64,000 bases of DNA, from NCBI GenBank assembly GCA_027563935.2, contig CM050454.1:77830596-77894595 (forward strand). The letters are read 5' to 3'. The notes under the pieces were generated by a model that ran no database searches, had not been told where the DNA came from, and saw only the letters and a list, made by a program, of their open reading frames with translations. The DNA comes from Costus lasius (taxonomy: Eukaryota > Streptophyta > Magnoliopsida > Zingiberales > Costaceae). Every line of letters starts with the position of its first letter. The first letter of the stretch is position 1. A program made the position numbers and the translations under genes. Shown here piece after piece: positions 1 to 12,388 of this stretch.

Positions 1-1
1 T

Positions 2-1694
2 TGTTGGGGTATGCCCTTAAGGCTAATGTTTGAGGCCTTGGGATTGTATCAGTATCATGTATAAACTCTTTGGTTTATAAAGGCAATGGTTGTTATTCAG
101 TTTGTTACATTGTCTGCTGCAATAAGTGTGCTTCTGAATAATGTCTCAAAGCTGTTCAGCTAGGCTGACATGTACTTTTGTCCTTAGTCGATATATCTTG
201 GTGAACATGAGACAGCCTTGATATGATTGAGACTAATATGTGTTCTAATCTTATAGGATGCTTCGAGCATGGAATAAGATGTAGACTCATGGGTACATTG
301 GATGTACTGGACAGACCCTACTAGGATATTCAATTGCTTGTCACAATGTGAATAATCCTTGTTTGCAACAAGTGGCACATGTCCTCTGACTTGAGATCAC
401 TTGTGTTTCTAAAATGATGATTGTCATTGTTTTGAGGTAGTTCAATATCATTTGAAACATAATGGTTATAGACTATCTTGGATGATGATCATGAATCAGG
501 TTAGGACACTAGTGATAGATATAGGATTGCCGTCTCCTTGATTGGAGTGTGATGTTCTAAAGGGGGCCCCCCTGGATGAGATGATTGAGAAAGTGTATGG
601 CCATACCCAGGTGACTGTGTTCATCTGATCTAATCATGCTCATCATATTGGAGTTACAGGCTTGACACGCTAGTCCAATAAGAACATCCAGTGGCAAAGG
701 AATCATGTATGCCTTGTGAGTTTGATTCACACTTGTGCTGTGATTTGGGTGTAGTCTTGGAAGACTCTTTCCTTTATATCGGGAGACAGTGATGTGTTGC
801 TAGATACCCCTCACTGATCGTGATAACGTAAGTTATCGTTACCGACATTTAAAGGAAACCCTCAGGGTCGCACAATTTGATGATATGGCTTACTTAAGTC
901 AGATCGTGTGGACTGAATTGTTTGGGTTCAGTTTAAATGGATTTAATATCTGATTGTGAGTGAGATCTGGTCTGATCATGTTTGATTGATTAGGGCTTGA
1001 GATCGGTAAGCTTCGATCGAGAGAATGGATGCTAGATCCCTCAGATCAGAAGCATCAAGAAGTGAGCGGTCAGATCTTAAGCCTTAGGGGTTTATTATGA
1101 TCTGGACTAGTTGCTTGGTTTATTTGGTTATTGAACCAAATCAATTTGAATCAGCTCATTGAATGAGCGTATGGTTCAATTAAAGAGGCAATTGCGATTG
1201 GGGTAATGCATGGTCGCAAGTGGAGATGGTGTTTGCTATTTTTAGATAGCATGTCACATTCGTGACCACCTCTCACGTTGGCTCTCACGACGCTAATCTC
1301 TCTCGCCTCTTGCCCCCTTTCCTCTGGTCTCTTGACACTCGTGTGGTGAAGAGGTTGACAAAAAGAAGAGGAAAAGAAATCGCCAAGCAGAGAAGCTCTT
1401 CATCCTTTCCATTCGACAAAGAACGCTTTGGGACCTTGCTAGCACAAGGATCGCCAAAGGGAGTAAGCGACATCAATTGTGTGCGTCGCTTTGGAGAAGA
1501 TCTCTTTTGGTCTTTGATTCCAAGACACCATCCAAGTGATGACAATGGTGAGAATTTGTTTTCTTATCTATTCAAGTTTTCGATAGTTGATCATATAATG
1601 CATGCTATTCGATCCTAAGGAAACCCTAGATTCCGCCTATGCCATTTTATCCTTGCGCATGCTTTAGGGTTTCGCCCCCCAGTGGGAACCTTCA
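2..1694 (+). repeat. Family-1 copia LTR (solo LTR or 3' LTR of an element upstream)
   Basis: It begins TGTTGGGGTATGCCC and ends GGGAACCTTCA, and it is homologous end to end to the LTRs of the four complete copia elements in the window. No primer-binding site follows, so it is not a 5' LTR. The following GTGAT (1695-1699) may be a target-site duplication. Only the last base of the left copy (T at position 1) is in the window, and that T would equally fit the end of a polypurine tract. It is more diverged than the LTRs of elements A and D, so it is probably an older insertion. Solo LTR and 3' LTR cannot be told apart here. Confidence 0.88.
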
Positions 1695-2492
1695 GTGATG
1701 ACCTTAAATCATCACGAGCAATGAGTGGCACCTAGCAGTACATCATTGTTACCCAAGTAATCAGAATGGAGTCATCATCGACATCCTCTCAAACTACGAA
1801 TGTATGCCTTTTGTCCTTTTGCCTGGCTGATGTCCAGATTGGCAAGTGTGTCACTGTTGTTTATCCCCATCAAATGGTCATCATTAAATCATGTTCTTAC
1901 CTGGGTATAGCAATACACTTTCAGTCATGCAACCATATAGGGGCGCCATAGACATCAAGTTTCCTCGCAAGGAAGGGGAAAATCTTCTATTGGATCATTG
2001 AATCTCTCCTACGGCATATGATACAGCCAGTGACAACCATTATGACTCTGCTGCTACGGCGAAGTCTTAGGTTGTATCAAAGTGCATCACTCACCACATA
2101 GAGATGTCAATACCCTCGAGTTTAGGACAAGCATACCTCCATCACTATGATATTCATCTTGTGACACCTAGATGAATCCTCACGGTGGGTCGGTCTAGTA
2201 TATCTCCCTTGATATACCCATACGCATGTGTTAGCAACCCGTGCTCAACCAGCTCATATACCGGTATCAAATGTATCATAGCTATCCCATATCCACTATG
2301 ATACTCGACCGAGGACAAAAATAGAGACTTGATAAAATCTATTTCTAGGGACATTATTTATGCAATTATACATATGTGACAGTTATACAAAATGCACAAC
2401 AACGACCATGCCAGGATATGTTATCTTTCAAACATAGATGTGACACACATCACCATGGACCAATCATAGGTCCTAGGGCATCAACACTAACA
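1695..2492 (-). repeat. LTR K fragment (copia-like, unrecognised family)
   Basis: Read on the minus strand this segment starts TGTTAGTGTTGATGCCCTAG at 2492, a typical TG start of a plant copia LTR. Its other end is cut by the LTR at 2-1694. No convincing polypurine tract follows at 2493, and no open frame of interest is present. It may be a solo LTR or a decayed 3' LTR. The boundary at 2492 is inferred from the terminal sequence only; no duplication was found. Confidence 0.5.
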
Positions 2493-3510
2493 ATCCGTGC
2501 ACTGGAGATGTAAAAAGTTCCCTCTCCTTTTTGATGATCGCAGGTTCATACGAGTGAGCTGAGTCACTACTTAAGTCTATTGCCTTGTTCGTGCTATGCT
2601 TAAAATCTCTCACTACGAAGTTAGTGAGTTTATTTATTGTAGATTGGACGTCATTGTTTCTTCTTCTTCTATGTTGCCCCGAAATGAATTCATCACCACT
2701 TTCCGTATCGCGCTCTCGTGGCTTTTATTGCTATTCTTTCCTACAACATTGACTTTGGACAATGTGGGCAGCAAGTCAGCAGCCGAAAAAATTAACGAAA
2801 GGGGCGGACGTCATCATTGTCGTCACACGGGCTCTTTTGCGATCATAGATCTCTCCCTCTTTCACTAGAACGCTCAGATCTACGTCGGACATCATCATTG
2901 GTGAGCTTCCCTCATGTTCCGGTGGTCTAGGTGGGTGGACAAAATGCGACGAGCTACGTTGTTCCTCTTCTTCCTTTAACGTGCATTGTCGTCACTACCG
3001 ATGGCTGAGCTCTAGACCGCCTCGCAAGGCGTCGATAGCATCAACTTCACCAACTAGAAGGAGATGGTTATCATTGTCAAGGTACTCCCTCTCGTCCTCT
3101 TGCTTCGGCTTTCTTCCCCGGTCGAGCTCACAACTCCTAAACGTCTCCTCCCCTCCATCTGGTTTCCGATGATGAATCCTGTTGTGGCCGTGCTCCCCAT
3201 CTCTACCCTTCTTGCAATCCTTAACTTATTAAGATTAGGGCAATCACCCAATTAATGCCCCGCATAATCTCAACAAGTCTCACATAGTAGGTCTATCCTA
3301 CTACACAAGGAGATATGGGTCAATCCCACTGTGTGAAGAAAGCAAAAAACAAAGAGATCAAATAAAAGTTAGGAACGAAAGACCTATAATTTTTCCTAGT
3401 TTAGAAAAACCGTGCGCCATATACAAAGTTTTTAAAAATTTAGATGGCATGTGAACGTACAATTAATGCATAAAACACCGTTCAAGTCTCGCAAGTCCCT
3501 CTAATACCAC
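2493..3510. other. Unassigned sequence, probably interior of LTR element I
   Basis: No gene is supported here. Short open frames occur on both strands but show no recognisable domain. The last ten bases (3501-3510), read on the minus strand as GTGGTATTAG, resemble the initiator-Met primer site TGGTATCAG next to the start of LTR I. The segment to the left would then be the untranslated leader of that minus-strand element. A purine/pyrimidine-skewed stretch around 2960-3200 has no assignment. Confidence 0.4.
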
Positions 3511-3604
3511 TGTTGGGAAACCCCATGGATTTTAAAATTTTATTACATACATACAGCGGAAGCAATCCCCGAAACAGGCTAGTCCCAAAAACCCAGAAGA
3601 TCGA
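3511..3604 (-). repeat. LTR I, part 1 (U5 end)
   Basis: The segment begins TGTTGGGAAACCCC directly after a primer-site-like sequence, so on the minus strand it is the 3' end of a 5' LTR. A minus-strand AATAAA lies at 3539-3544. The LTR is broken after 3604 by gypsy element C and resumes at 33080/33085. ATCGA is present at 3600-3604 and at 33080-33084, the duplication made by C. The family is not recognised. Confidence 0.6.
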
Positions 3605-6600
3605 TGTAACATCCCACATTCTTAACCCCAAACAAATGGCACAATTCACAAATGATACAGGATGTTTCATATAAGATCGATCATATGCTAGGTAAAACCG
3701 AGTTCAAGAAAACACGATCTGAAAAATTTCCATAAATCCATACACACAAATTCACAAAACTCAAATCTCATAAGGGTACCTGCCACCACGCAATCCTTGC
3801 ACTAGACATATGCAAGGCAACAGTTATATCAAAACCGATTCAAATTCATAAAAATCCATAAAGGTACCTGCCACCAGGCAATACTTGCACTAGACATATG
3901 CAAGTTACAGGGTATATCAAAACCGATTGCACAGAATATACAACAAGCCGAAATTCAAAACAAAATCACAAAATCGATTTTATAAACTCATACCAAACAC
4001 CGAAACCAGGCTGAAGCCCGCGGTGACACAAAAATCAAACTCATAAGACTGCCATAACTGGCAACATACTTCACATAGTTCACATAGTCTCATGATTCAC
4101 ATAGTTCATATAGTTTATGTTAAGGCCACAACCGGCCCCAAGAATTAAGCATAAAAATTCTTAAAACAGCAAACAGCACAATTATCCACGCCAATGCACT
4201 CAAGACATGCGCCCCTGCTCTATGCCTGAAAATAGTGAGGGGTGAGCTACACAGCCCAGTGAGTGGATAGTCTAAATCGACCATCCATAACATACATTCA
4301 AAAATATAGGCAGATTATTTTTAAAAATATTTAACAGAACATTATGCCAACATATAACAAAATAAAGAAACAGAAGTCATATAGACAGTTAAATGTACAC
4401 ACTAGTATATAACAAATTCAGGTTCTAGAGTTTTACTCTAACCCAATTAAACACATATATTCTAAACCAACTAAATACACCATACTTAATTAACCTAGTT
4501 GTCCAGCATATTCAGTAGTGACCAATATGGTCTAACCCGGCTTGGCCAAAGCACTGGGAGCTGCAAAATCTCGTGCAACACATAAACATGGATAGTGAGT
4601 AGAATCAAGAGGTGGCCCCCGTCAGGTCACGACGTGGCACTTTGCTCTATCACCCCATAACACATCAGAGTGATGACATCAAGAGGTGGCCCCTGTCTGA
4701 TCAAGACATGGCACTTTGCGTCTTATATCACCCCGTCACATAAAAGAGTAATGACATCAAGAGGTGGCCCCTGTCTGATCAAGACATGGCACTTTGCGTC
4801 TTATATTACCCCATCACATAAAAGAGTAATGACATCAAGAGGTGGCCCCTGTCTGACCAAGACATGGCACTTTGCGTCAAAACCCGTTCTCCCAAAAGGT
4901 TCCTACTGGACAACAGACATATCTTATTTCATATTTCACAAAGGTGAACATATTTCACAAAGGTGGACTCCTAAGTGTCAACTAGACTCTAGGATAGTCA
5001 TCACAAAAATCATATCGGGCAGGCTGAACGTCAACCCCCATCACAATAATCATACTAGGCAGGCTGAACATCAACCTCCTCACATATCACAATACAGGGC
5101 TGAAATTCAAACCCTTAACATAACACATAAGGACTATCCCCTTGAGTTCATAGTTACACCTAGCCTTAGTCCTAACCATCACATAATCACATAATTTTCC
5201 AAATTCACATAATCACACATATTGTTCAAAATTCACAAGATCACACATATTGTTCAAAATTATATAACATAACACATAATATTTTATATTCGAATATCAC
5301 CGAATATAGTGTAGTCCTTAAATTTCATGCTGATTAGTTTAATCAAACCTTGCTATGTTGTCACTCAAGTTTCTCAAATACAGATACTTAGCCATAAATA
5401 TAACACCATAATTATTTAACATATTACACACACCAAGGAACAGTCATATCAAGCATCCATAAATTCAACTTAAAATTTAAAACAAGTATTCATATAAATT
5501 ACTTTACAAATTACCACATGTAACATATTAACTACAAACACCAAAATTCGGTTTTCATAGACAATTATCAAGGTCATCAAGGTTTCGGTTTTCATGTTAA
5601 CTACAAACCTAAATTTCGGTTTTCATAAACAATTATCAAGAACATCAAGATTTCGGTTTTCATGTTAACTACAAACATCATTGATTTAATGTTACCAAAA
5701 TTGATTTCGGTTTAACTATAATTAACAAGAATTTCATACCCAAAATTCAATGATTTAATGCTACCAAAATTCCTATAAAAATACCTTAAATTCCATGCAA
5801 ATTTTCGGTTAAATAATCATCATATAATCGCCTTTGAAAAATTCGGTTTTCATGAGATATTCAACTTTACAAAATTCGGTTTTCATCATAGTGAAGTCTT
5901 GAATTTCGGTTTTAGCATGGTAAGATTTCCAACAAGCGAATATATCATCTAACTCATCAATTAACACAAACAAATAGATAGAAATCAATTAGACAACCCA
6001 CTCACCTCTTAACCGAGAACACAAGGTGAAAAACCCTTCCAAAAATTCGTCTAAGCCTTTGAAAGATGCTACCAAACACCAAGGAATAATTCGCCAAAGG
6101 AAAAGAGATGGAGAAATCACCAAAATCGCCTCAAGAACTCTTCAAGAATCGCCTAAGTTCCTCAAGAAGTCGCCAAGTTCTTCAAGCCGTCGCCAATCTC
6201 TTCAAGCCGTCGCCCAAGATTTCTCCAAGCCAAAAAAAATCGCCAAAACTCTACCCTAACCGAAATATCAATTTGAATTTTCGGTTTTAACTCTTAACCC
6301 ATTAACCCATTAATTCAAATAGGGTTTAACCATTTAACTAACTAAATTTGAATTTTAAACCCAATAACCCATGGTTTAAGTGACAATCCAATAAGAACTT
6401 AAATTAACATCCACTTAATGAATTCACTTAAACGCAAATCCAATAAGGATGTAATTAATATCCAATAAGGATTTAATTAACCAATAACTCCAATTAATTA
6501 ACAATTAATTAACTTACAATTTACAACCCATAAATCCTAATTAATTTATCATGAACAACCAATAATAATTCATCATAAATTAACAGCCAATAATCAAATA

Positions 6601-6791
6601 AATAATCTCTAATTAATTTACAATAAATTAACAACCAATAAACTCAAATCAAATAATTATAAATTAACAATCAATAAGCCAGTTAATTAGCATCCAATAA
6701 TTTTATTTAAATCATAATAAAATATCACAGCTAATGATTTTATTTAAATCTAAATAATGCTTACCAGGACTTAAGATCCTTGGATCTTACA
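3605..6791 (-). repeat. Gyp-C 3' LTR
   Basis: This LTR is 3,187 bp, nearly identical to 29894-33079. Differences noticed by eye are few: for example an extra A near 5785, and single substitutions near 4484, 4797 and 6675. It contains a 78-bp tandem repeat (4675-4878) and six exact copies of TTCGGTTTTCAT between 5547 and 5886. It is AT-rich toward 6300-6770. No protein-coding content is supported. Confidence 0.96.
4675..4878. repeat. 78-bp tandem repeat inside the Gyp-C LTR
   Basis: Units start at 4675, 4753 and 4831 (the last is partial), with a more diverged copy just upstream (about 4601-4674). The period is a multiple of three, so a frame stays open and gives a repeated 26-residue peptide. 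This is a by-product of the repeat, not evidence for a protein. The same array is in the other LTR at 30964-31167. Confidence 0.9.
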
Positions 6792-6804
6792 TCCCTCCCT
6801 CCTT
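6792..6804 (-). other. Gyp-C polypurine tract
   Basis: On the minus strand this reads AAGGAGGGAGGGA and directly abuts the start of the 3' LTR. It is the expected primer for plus-strand DNA synthesis. Confidence 0.92.
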
Positions 6805-6820
6805 ATAAAGCTTTAGTCCT

Positions 6821-7813
6821 CTAAAGTTCAGCATCCATATCATCAAAGAGGTAAGCATAAAATTTCCTCATATCAGCTTCAGTCTCCCATGTCGCCTCCT
6901 CAACTGACTGATTTCCCCAGATAACCTTTACCAAAGGTATAGTCTTGTTCCTCAGGACTTTATCCTTTCTATCAACAATCCGGAGAGGTCTTTCCTCGAA
7001 AGTCAAATCACTCTGAATCTGAAGAGGTTCCAACTCCAACACATGAGATGGATCAGGATGATATTTCCTCAAAGTAGAGACATGGAATACATTATGCACA
7101 TGATCCATAGCAGGAGGTAAAGCCAATCGGTAAGCCACTGGACCAACTCTCTCAATAATATCAAAAGGGCCTACAAACCTAGGGCTCAACTTGCCCTTTT
7201 TGCCAAACCTCATTACACCCTTAGTAGGTGACACCTTCAAGAACACATGATCCCCTACCATAAACTCCAAGGAACGACGACGGTCGTCAGCATAACTCTT
7301 CTGTCTGTCCCGAGAAATTTTCAGTTTATCCCGGATCTCTCTGACCTTATCAGTAGTCTCCTGTACTGCATCAGATCTCAAAATCATTCTGTCACCAGTT
7401 TCCTCCCAACACAAGGGAGTCCTACACCTTCTCCCATACAAAGCCTCATAAGGAGCCATCTGAATACTGGAGTGGAAGCTATTATTATAAGTAAACTCTA
7501 TCAAAGATAGATCCCGGTTCCACTCAGAACTTCAATCAACCACATAGGCTCTCAACAGATCTTCTAGAGTCTGTATAGTACGCTCCGTCTGGCCATCAGA
7601 CTGAGGATGATATGCTGTACTAAAACTCAACTTAGTACCCAAACCTTCCTGTAAACTCTTCCAAAATCTGGACAGAAATCGAGAGTCCCTGTCAGACACG
7701 ATATCAACAGGCACTCCATGCAGTCTGACTATCTCATCAATATATAATCTAGCCAGTCTCTCTAGAGAATAAGTCATCTTAATCGGAAGAAAATGGGCTG
7801 ATTTAGTGAATCT
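6821..7813 (-). pseudogene. Gyp-C pol, C-terminal part: integrase core, GPF/Y module and chromodomain
   Basis: This continues the polyprotein of 26151-29750 after the site where copia B inserted, within the integrase motif DRFTKSAHF. Visible in order are the second catalytic Asp (VSDRDSRF), the catalytic Glu (DGQTERT), a GPF/Y-type module (SPRFVGPFDIIERVG) and a C-terminal chromodomain-like segment (RNKTIPLVKVIW...EEATWE). The gene ends with TAG at 6821-6823. A TGA at 7532-7534 interrupts the frame between the integrase core and the following LIEFTYNNS motif; no frame change occurs there. Chromodomains of this kind are thought to steer chromovirus insertion to heterochromatin. Confidence 0.95.
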
Positions 7814-8860
7814 TGATGGAACCCTTTCAAGAGGGGAGCGCAAACCCTATTGTGAGAAGAACCCCTTTCATGAGGGGGGCGCAAGTCATATCTTTCTTTC
7901 TCATAGCAGCGGAATTAGGGTTTCCACATAAGATCGCATTCTATACTTTCATATAATCAACTTGAATAACAAGTGAGAGATTCGTTACCATGGCCATGGG
8001 AAGGAGTCGGCTTGGAAGCTAGAGAACGATAGGGTTCTCCTCCAAAGTGTGCCACACACAAGAAGAAAAATGGCCTACACCTTGTCGTCCTTGTGCTAGC
8101 AAGGCTTCAAGGTTCTTTGCCGTATGGAAGGGAGAGAATAGCTTGCTTGGCGAGACTCCTTTTCCTTGTCTTCGTCCTTGTCGTGCTTCACCGAAAAATT
8201 GGAGAAGCCTTCACAAGCGCATTCAACAAGTGAGTAACCTCCCACACTTATGTGGAGGCGTTACACACATCCCATTTGAAAACCGAATTCCAAATATGGA
8301 ATGTGTTGAAGGCTTAAGCGTTCACGCCAAGTGAACCAAGCCCTTAACTCACCTTACATGAACCATGCGCTCATCCATGAGCCGGTTCAATGTCGGTTTG
8401 GTCCAAGACCAATTAACCCAAGCCAAGCCAATAAATGGTCTAGACCATCTATGAACCTAATGGTTCAAGATCTAACCGTTCATCTCCTGATGCTCTTGAT
8501 CTCACCGATCTAGCATCATCTCTCTCGATCGAAGCTTACCGATCTCAAGCCCTAATCAATCAAACATGATCAGACCAGATCTCACTTACAATCAGAGATT
8601 AAATCCCTTTAAACTGAACCCAAACAATTCAGTCCACACGATCTTACTCAAGTAAGCCATATCTCCAATTTGTGCGACCCTGAGGGTTTCCTTTAAATGT
8701 CGGTAACGATAACTCACGTTATCACGATCAGTGAGGGGTATCTAGCAACACATCACTGTCTCCCGATATAAAGGAAAGAGTCTTCCAAGACTACTCCCAA
8801 ACCATAGCACAAGTGTGAATCAAACTCACGAGGCATGCATGTTTCCTTTGCCACTGGATG
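7814..8860 (-). repeat. Cop-B 3' LTR, distal part
   Basis: This is the first 1,047 bp on the plus strand of the B LTR, starting TGATGGAACCC. The last five bases (GGATG, 8856-8860) are the left copy of the duplication made by Cop-A. It matches 24412-25458 of the other LTR. The small open frames here also occur in the other LTR and are not genes. Confidence 0.96.
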
Positions 8861-10562
8861 TGTTGGGGTATGCCCTTAAGGCTAATGTTTGAGGCCTATG
8901 GGAATGTATCTGTATCATGTAATAAACTCTTATGTTTATAAAGGCATGGTTGTTATTCAGTTAGCTACATTGTCTGCTGCAATATATGTTCTTCTGAATA
9001 ATGTCTCAAAGCTGTTCAGCTGGGCTGACATGCTATTAAGTCCTTAGTCGATGTATCTTGGTGAACATGAGACAGCCTTGATATTGTTAAGACTAATATG
9101 TGTTCTAATCTTATAGGATGCTTCGAGCATGGAATAAGATGTAGACTCATGGGTACATGGGATGTACTGGACAGACCCTACTAGGATGTTCAATTGTTTG
9201 TCACAATGTGAATATTCCTTGATTATGACAAGTGGCACATTTCCTCTGACTTGAGATCATTTGTGTTTTCTAAATGATGATTGTCATTGTTTTGAGATAG
9301 TTCAATATCATTTGAAACATAATGATTATAGACTATCTTGGATGATGAGCTTGAGTCAGGTTAGGGCACTAGTGATAGACATAGGATTGCCGTCTCCTTG
9401 TTTAAGGAGTGTGATGTTCTAAAGGGGCCCCCTGGATGAGATGATTGAGAGAGTGTATGGCCATACCCAGGTGACTATGATCATCTGATCTAATCATGCT
9501 CATCATATTGGAATTACAAGCTTGACAGGCTTGTCCAATAAGAACATCCAGTGGCAAAGGAAAAATGCATGCCTTGTGATTTGATTCACACTTGTGCTGT
9601 TTTTGGGTGTAGTCTTGGAAGACTCTTTTCTTTATATCGGGAGACAGTGATGTGTTGCTAGATACCTCTCACTGATCGTGATAACGTAAGTTGTCGTTAC
9701 CGACATTTAAAGGAAACCCTTTGGGTCGCACAATTTGATGATATGGCTTACTTAAGTCAGATCGTGTGGACTGAATTATTTGGGTTCAGTTTAAAGGGAT
9801 TTAATCTCTGATTGTAAGTGAGATCTGGTCTGATCATGTTTGATTGATTAGGGCTTGAGATCGGTAAGCTTTGATCGAGAGAATGCATGCCAGATCGGTC
9901 AGATCAGGGGCATCGTTGAGATCGACGGTTAGATCGTGAACCTTAGGGTTTATTTAAGATCTAGACTAGATCATTGGCTTGATTGGTTCTTAAACCGAAC
10001 CAAAGTGAACCGGCTCACTAAATGAGCGCTTGGTTCATAGGGAGAGGAGTAGGCGACAAGTTCACTTGGCGTGAACGTTGTGGTGAGGAGTGGTTACTAT
10101 TTTTAGTAACCATGATCTCCACTTGAGGGGGCTCTCGTCCGAATAGAGTATGCTCTATTTTCGCCACTTCCCATATTCCTCTCGCCCATATTCCTCTCGA
10201 CATTCTTGTGTGAGTGCGGCGACGCTTGACGGATTGAGGAGGATTCGGCCAAGAGAGATTGACATCTCATTTTCCCTTCACTCGTCAAAGGACCTCTTGG
10301 AACCTTGCTAGCACAAGGAGCACCAAGAGAGATAGCGACATCATCTTGTGTGTGACGACAAGGAGAAGATCTCGTTTGATCTTTACTTCCAAGGTGCCAT
10401 CTAGAAATGGCAATGGTATGGATCGAATCATCTCTTATGCAATCGGTTTTTCTTTAAGTTGATTATATAAGGTGCATGCGATTCTTAGAGACCCTATCCG
10501 CTGCTTGAAATTTGTTTTGCACCATGCTGGGTTTCGCCCCCCTCTTGAAAGGGGTTCCAACA
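8861..10562 (+). repeat. Cop-A 5' LTR
   Basis: This LTR is 1,702 bp, TG...CA. It carries a 16-bp inverted repeat of the GATAAC-GTAA-GTTATC type (one base changed here) and a terminal C-run next to a small hairpin (CCCCT...AGGGG). The short antisense frame of 64 codons is present in most LTR copies and changes mainly at amino-acid-altering sites, so it is not treated as a gene. Confidence 0.96.
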
Positions 10563-10564
10563 AC

Positions 10565-10576
10565 TGGTATCAGAGC
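10565..10576 (+). other. Cop-A primer-binding site
   Basis: TGGTATCAGAGC lies two bases after the LTR and is complementary to the 3' end of plant initiator-Met tRNA, the usual primer of copia elements. Confidence 0.95.
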
Positions 10577-12388
10577 AGGTTTTCTATGCATCTTTGTATG
10601 ATTGCTTAAGCTTATGTGATCCATGTTTGCGTGTACATGCTTAGATCTAGTTAACATGCGATTTTTCTTTAAGTTTTTGTACATGCGAAACTTGAAGTAT
10701 GTTTTCATTGGCGCATGTTGATCTTGGCGCATGCTTTGTGTTTTTCTTAAAACCCTAATTGACATGCGCGAGTCACTCTAGATCTAAGGCTCTACTATAA
10801 ACCCTTAGACGGGTTATTAGGGTTGAAGTCACCCCCTGAGTTAGATCCAACAGTCTGATCAGACCATCTGACAGCCTGAATGGGTCGACCTGTTAGCACC
10901 TTGGCGCAAGCCTATGGTGGCTATAGGTCGACTGCAGACAGGTGTGTAGCGATGTCTGATTGAGACAACCTATGAACACACATGAGTTAGGCCCGGGGTC
11001 ACACCCGCTTGCCAGACCTCATTGTGGTTGTTCAGCCCTGGCGCATGCATGGTTGACCTCATGGTCGACTCAAGTCAGTTAGGACTTGGTGCATGCAAAG
11101 GCAGTGGATCTGACTAGGTTGGATGAGTGGATCCCTAGTAATGTACCGTTGTAAGGTTGTAGGGCAAATAAGGAAAAATTAAAATTAATCCCAAGGGGTT
11201 TTCGAAAATTTTAATTTTTATAATGGATCACTTGATTGCTGAATGGATGCATGTGTCTGTCTATTTTGTCTTATGTGGGCTGCCCATGTTAAATCTGTGC
11301 TGTGCTGGGGCCTGCGTGCCTGTTTTAAAATTGTAAATTAATTATTGTGATCTGCGCATCACTGTGTTTTAATTTATAAATGTAAGTGACCTGCGTGTCA
11401 CTCTTGTCTAGATAGTTAAATTTGTAATTTAATTAGACAAGAGCACAGTGCACACTTGGCAGAGGCGCATGCAGCAAGTGGCTGGACCAGGTGGGAGGTC
11501 TAGGGTTCGACCCTAGGACCTGGCGCATTTTCCTGGTGGGCGCACTAGAGCTGTAATTGGCGCTTGGGCCCAGGTTTGGGCCAGATGTGCAGCAAAAGAC
11601 CCATGAAGAGCAAATGAAGACTTAAGTTAGGTTAAGGTCTTCTAGGGCTATGGGCTTTTACCACATAAGATACATGCTTTCTTTTATTGCTTAATATTAG
11701 AATTGCATGATTAAATTATCTTCTGCTATCACCATAGGAATTGCATGATAGGCAAGAAGATAAAAGACCGTTAAAATCCAACGCTTAAATATCAAGCTCG
11801 TAAGCCTTCTGACGCGAAACCTCACTGTTCTGATTATCGTTGGAGCCGTGTTGTACCCACTCAGTGGGCACGTCCATCTATCTTCAGACGGTGCGGGATT
11901 ACACCTGCGTGTTACAGAGTAGGGATTTATCCCTTCTCGTTGCTCAGCATAGCACGTGGTGGTCCAGGGAGTAGGTCGGGTCAGCTTGACCGTGTTGGCT
12001 ACATATGTGGCGCATATGGTAGCACATGGAGGCAGCCATCTGTGGGGTCAGAGATTGTGTTGTACCAACTCAGTTGGCACAGTCTGCTGGACTGCCCAGA
12101 TGAAGGGGAATCGCACGGGTTGGCGATCGGCAGGGACTGCCTACCAGAAACTAGTGCTTGTACTCTCTGTGCATCTTATCTCGCCTGAGCGGGACGCGGA
12201 GACCAAGTATGAAATCTGGATCCCATCTCACTAAAAGAGTTTTACTCTTTCGGGCTGTTTTGCTGGATTTTTCACGCCTGATAAAATAGTGAGAAAAAGA
12301 ATCTTTCTTAAGTCCTGATTGATTCTTATACATTGATACTGACCTTGCTGTTCTTGCATTGTTGTAGATACCTGCAGCAACGAACACC
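10577..12388 (+). other. Cop-A untranslated leader (1.8 kb) with conserved hairpins
   Basis: No gene is supported between the primer site and the gag ATG. The second half holds compact inverted repeats: CCCACT-C-AGTGGG (11856-11868), GGGAT-TT-ATCCC (11922-11933), CCAACT-C-AGTTGG (12065-12077) and GGCAG-GGA-CTGCC (12129-12141). Counterparts occur in elements B, D and E, some with compensatory changes, which suggests function in the RNA such as packaging or dimerisation. A pyrimidine-rich TTGCATTGTTGTAG shortly before the ATG looks like a splice acceptor, but no donor was identified. Confidence 0.7.

Noticed and set aside
2596..3255. Short frames of 60-90 codons as a host gene
   Set aside because: No recognisable domain and frames on both strands; the context suggests the leader of a decayed LTR element.
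4670..5194. 174-codon frame with a repeated 26-residue peptide in the Gyp-C LTR
   Set aside because: It is produced by the 78-bp tandem repeat, whose period is a multiple of three, and lies in a non-coding LTR.
8047..8334. 95-codon frame, also present at 24645-24932
   Set aside because: It lies within the Cop-B LTR and has no family resemblance; it duplicates only because both LTRs contain it.
9044..9238. 64-codon frame antisense to the copia LTR, seen in most LTR copies (also near 184, 16474, 18307, 25769, 35844, 43273, 46223, 53739)
   Set aside because: Copies are homologous because the LTRs are. Differences between subtypes are mostly amino-acid changing, H lacks the frame, and no domain is recognisable.
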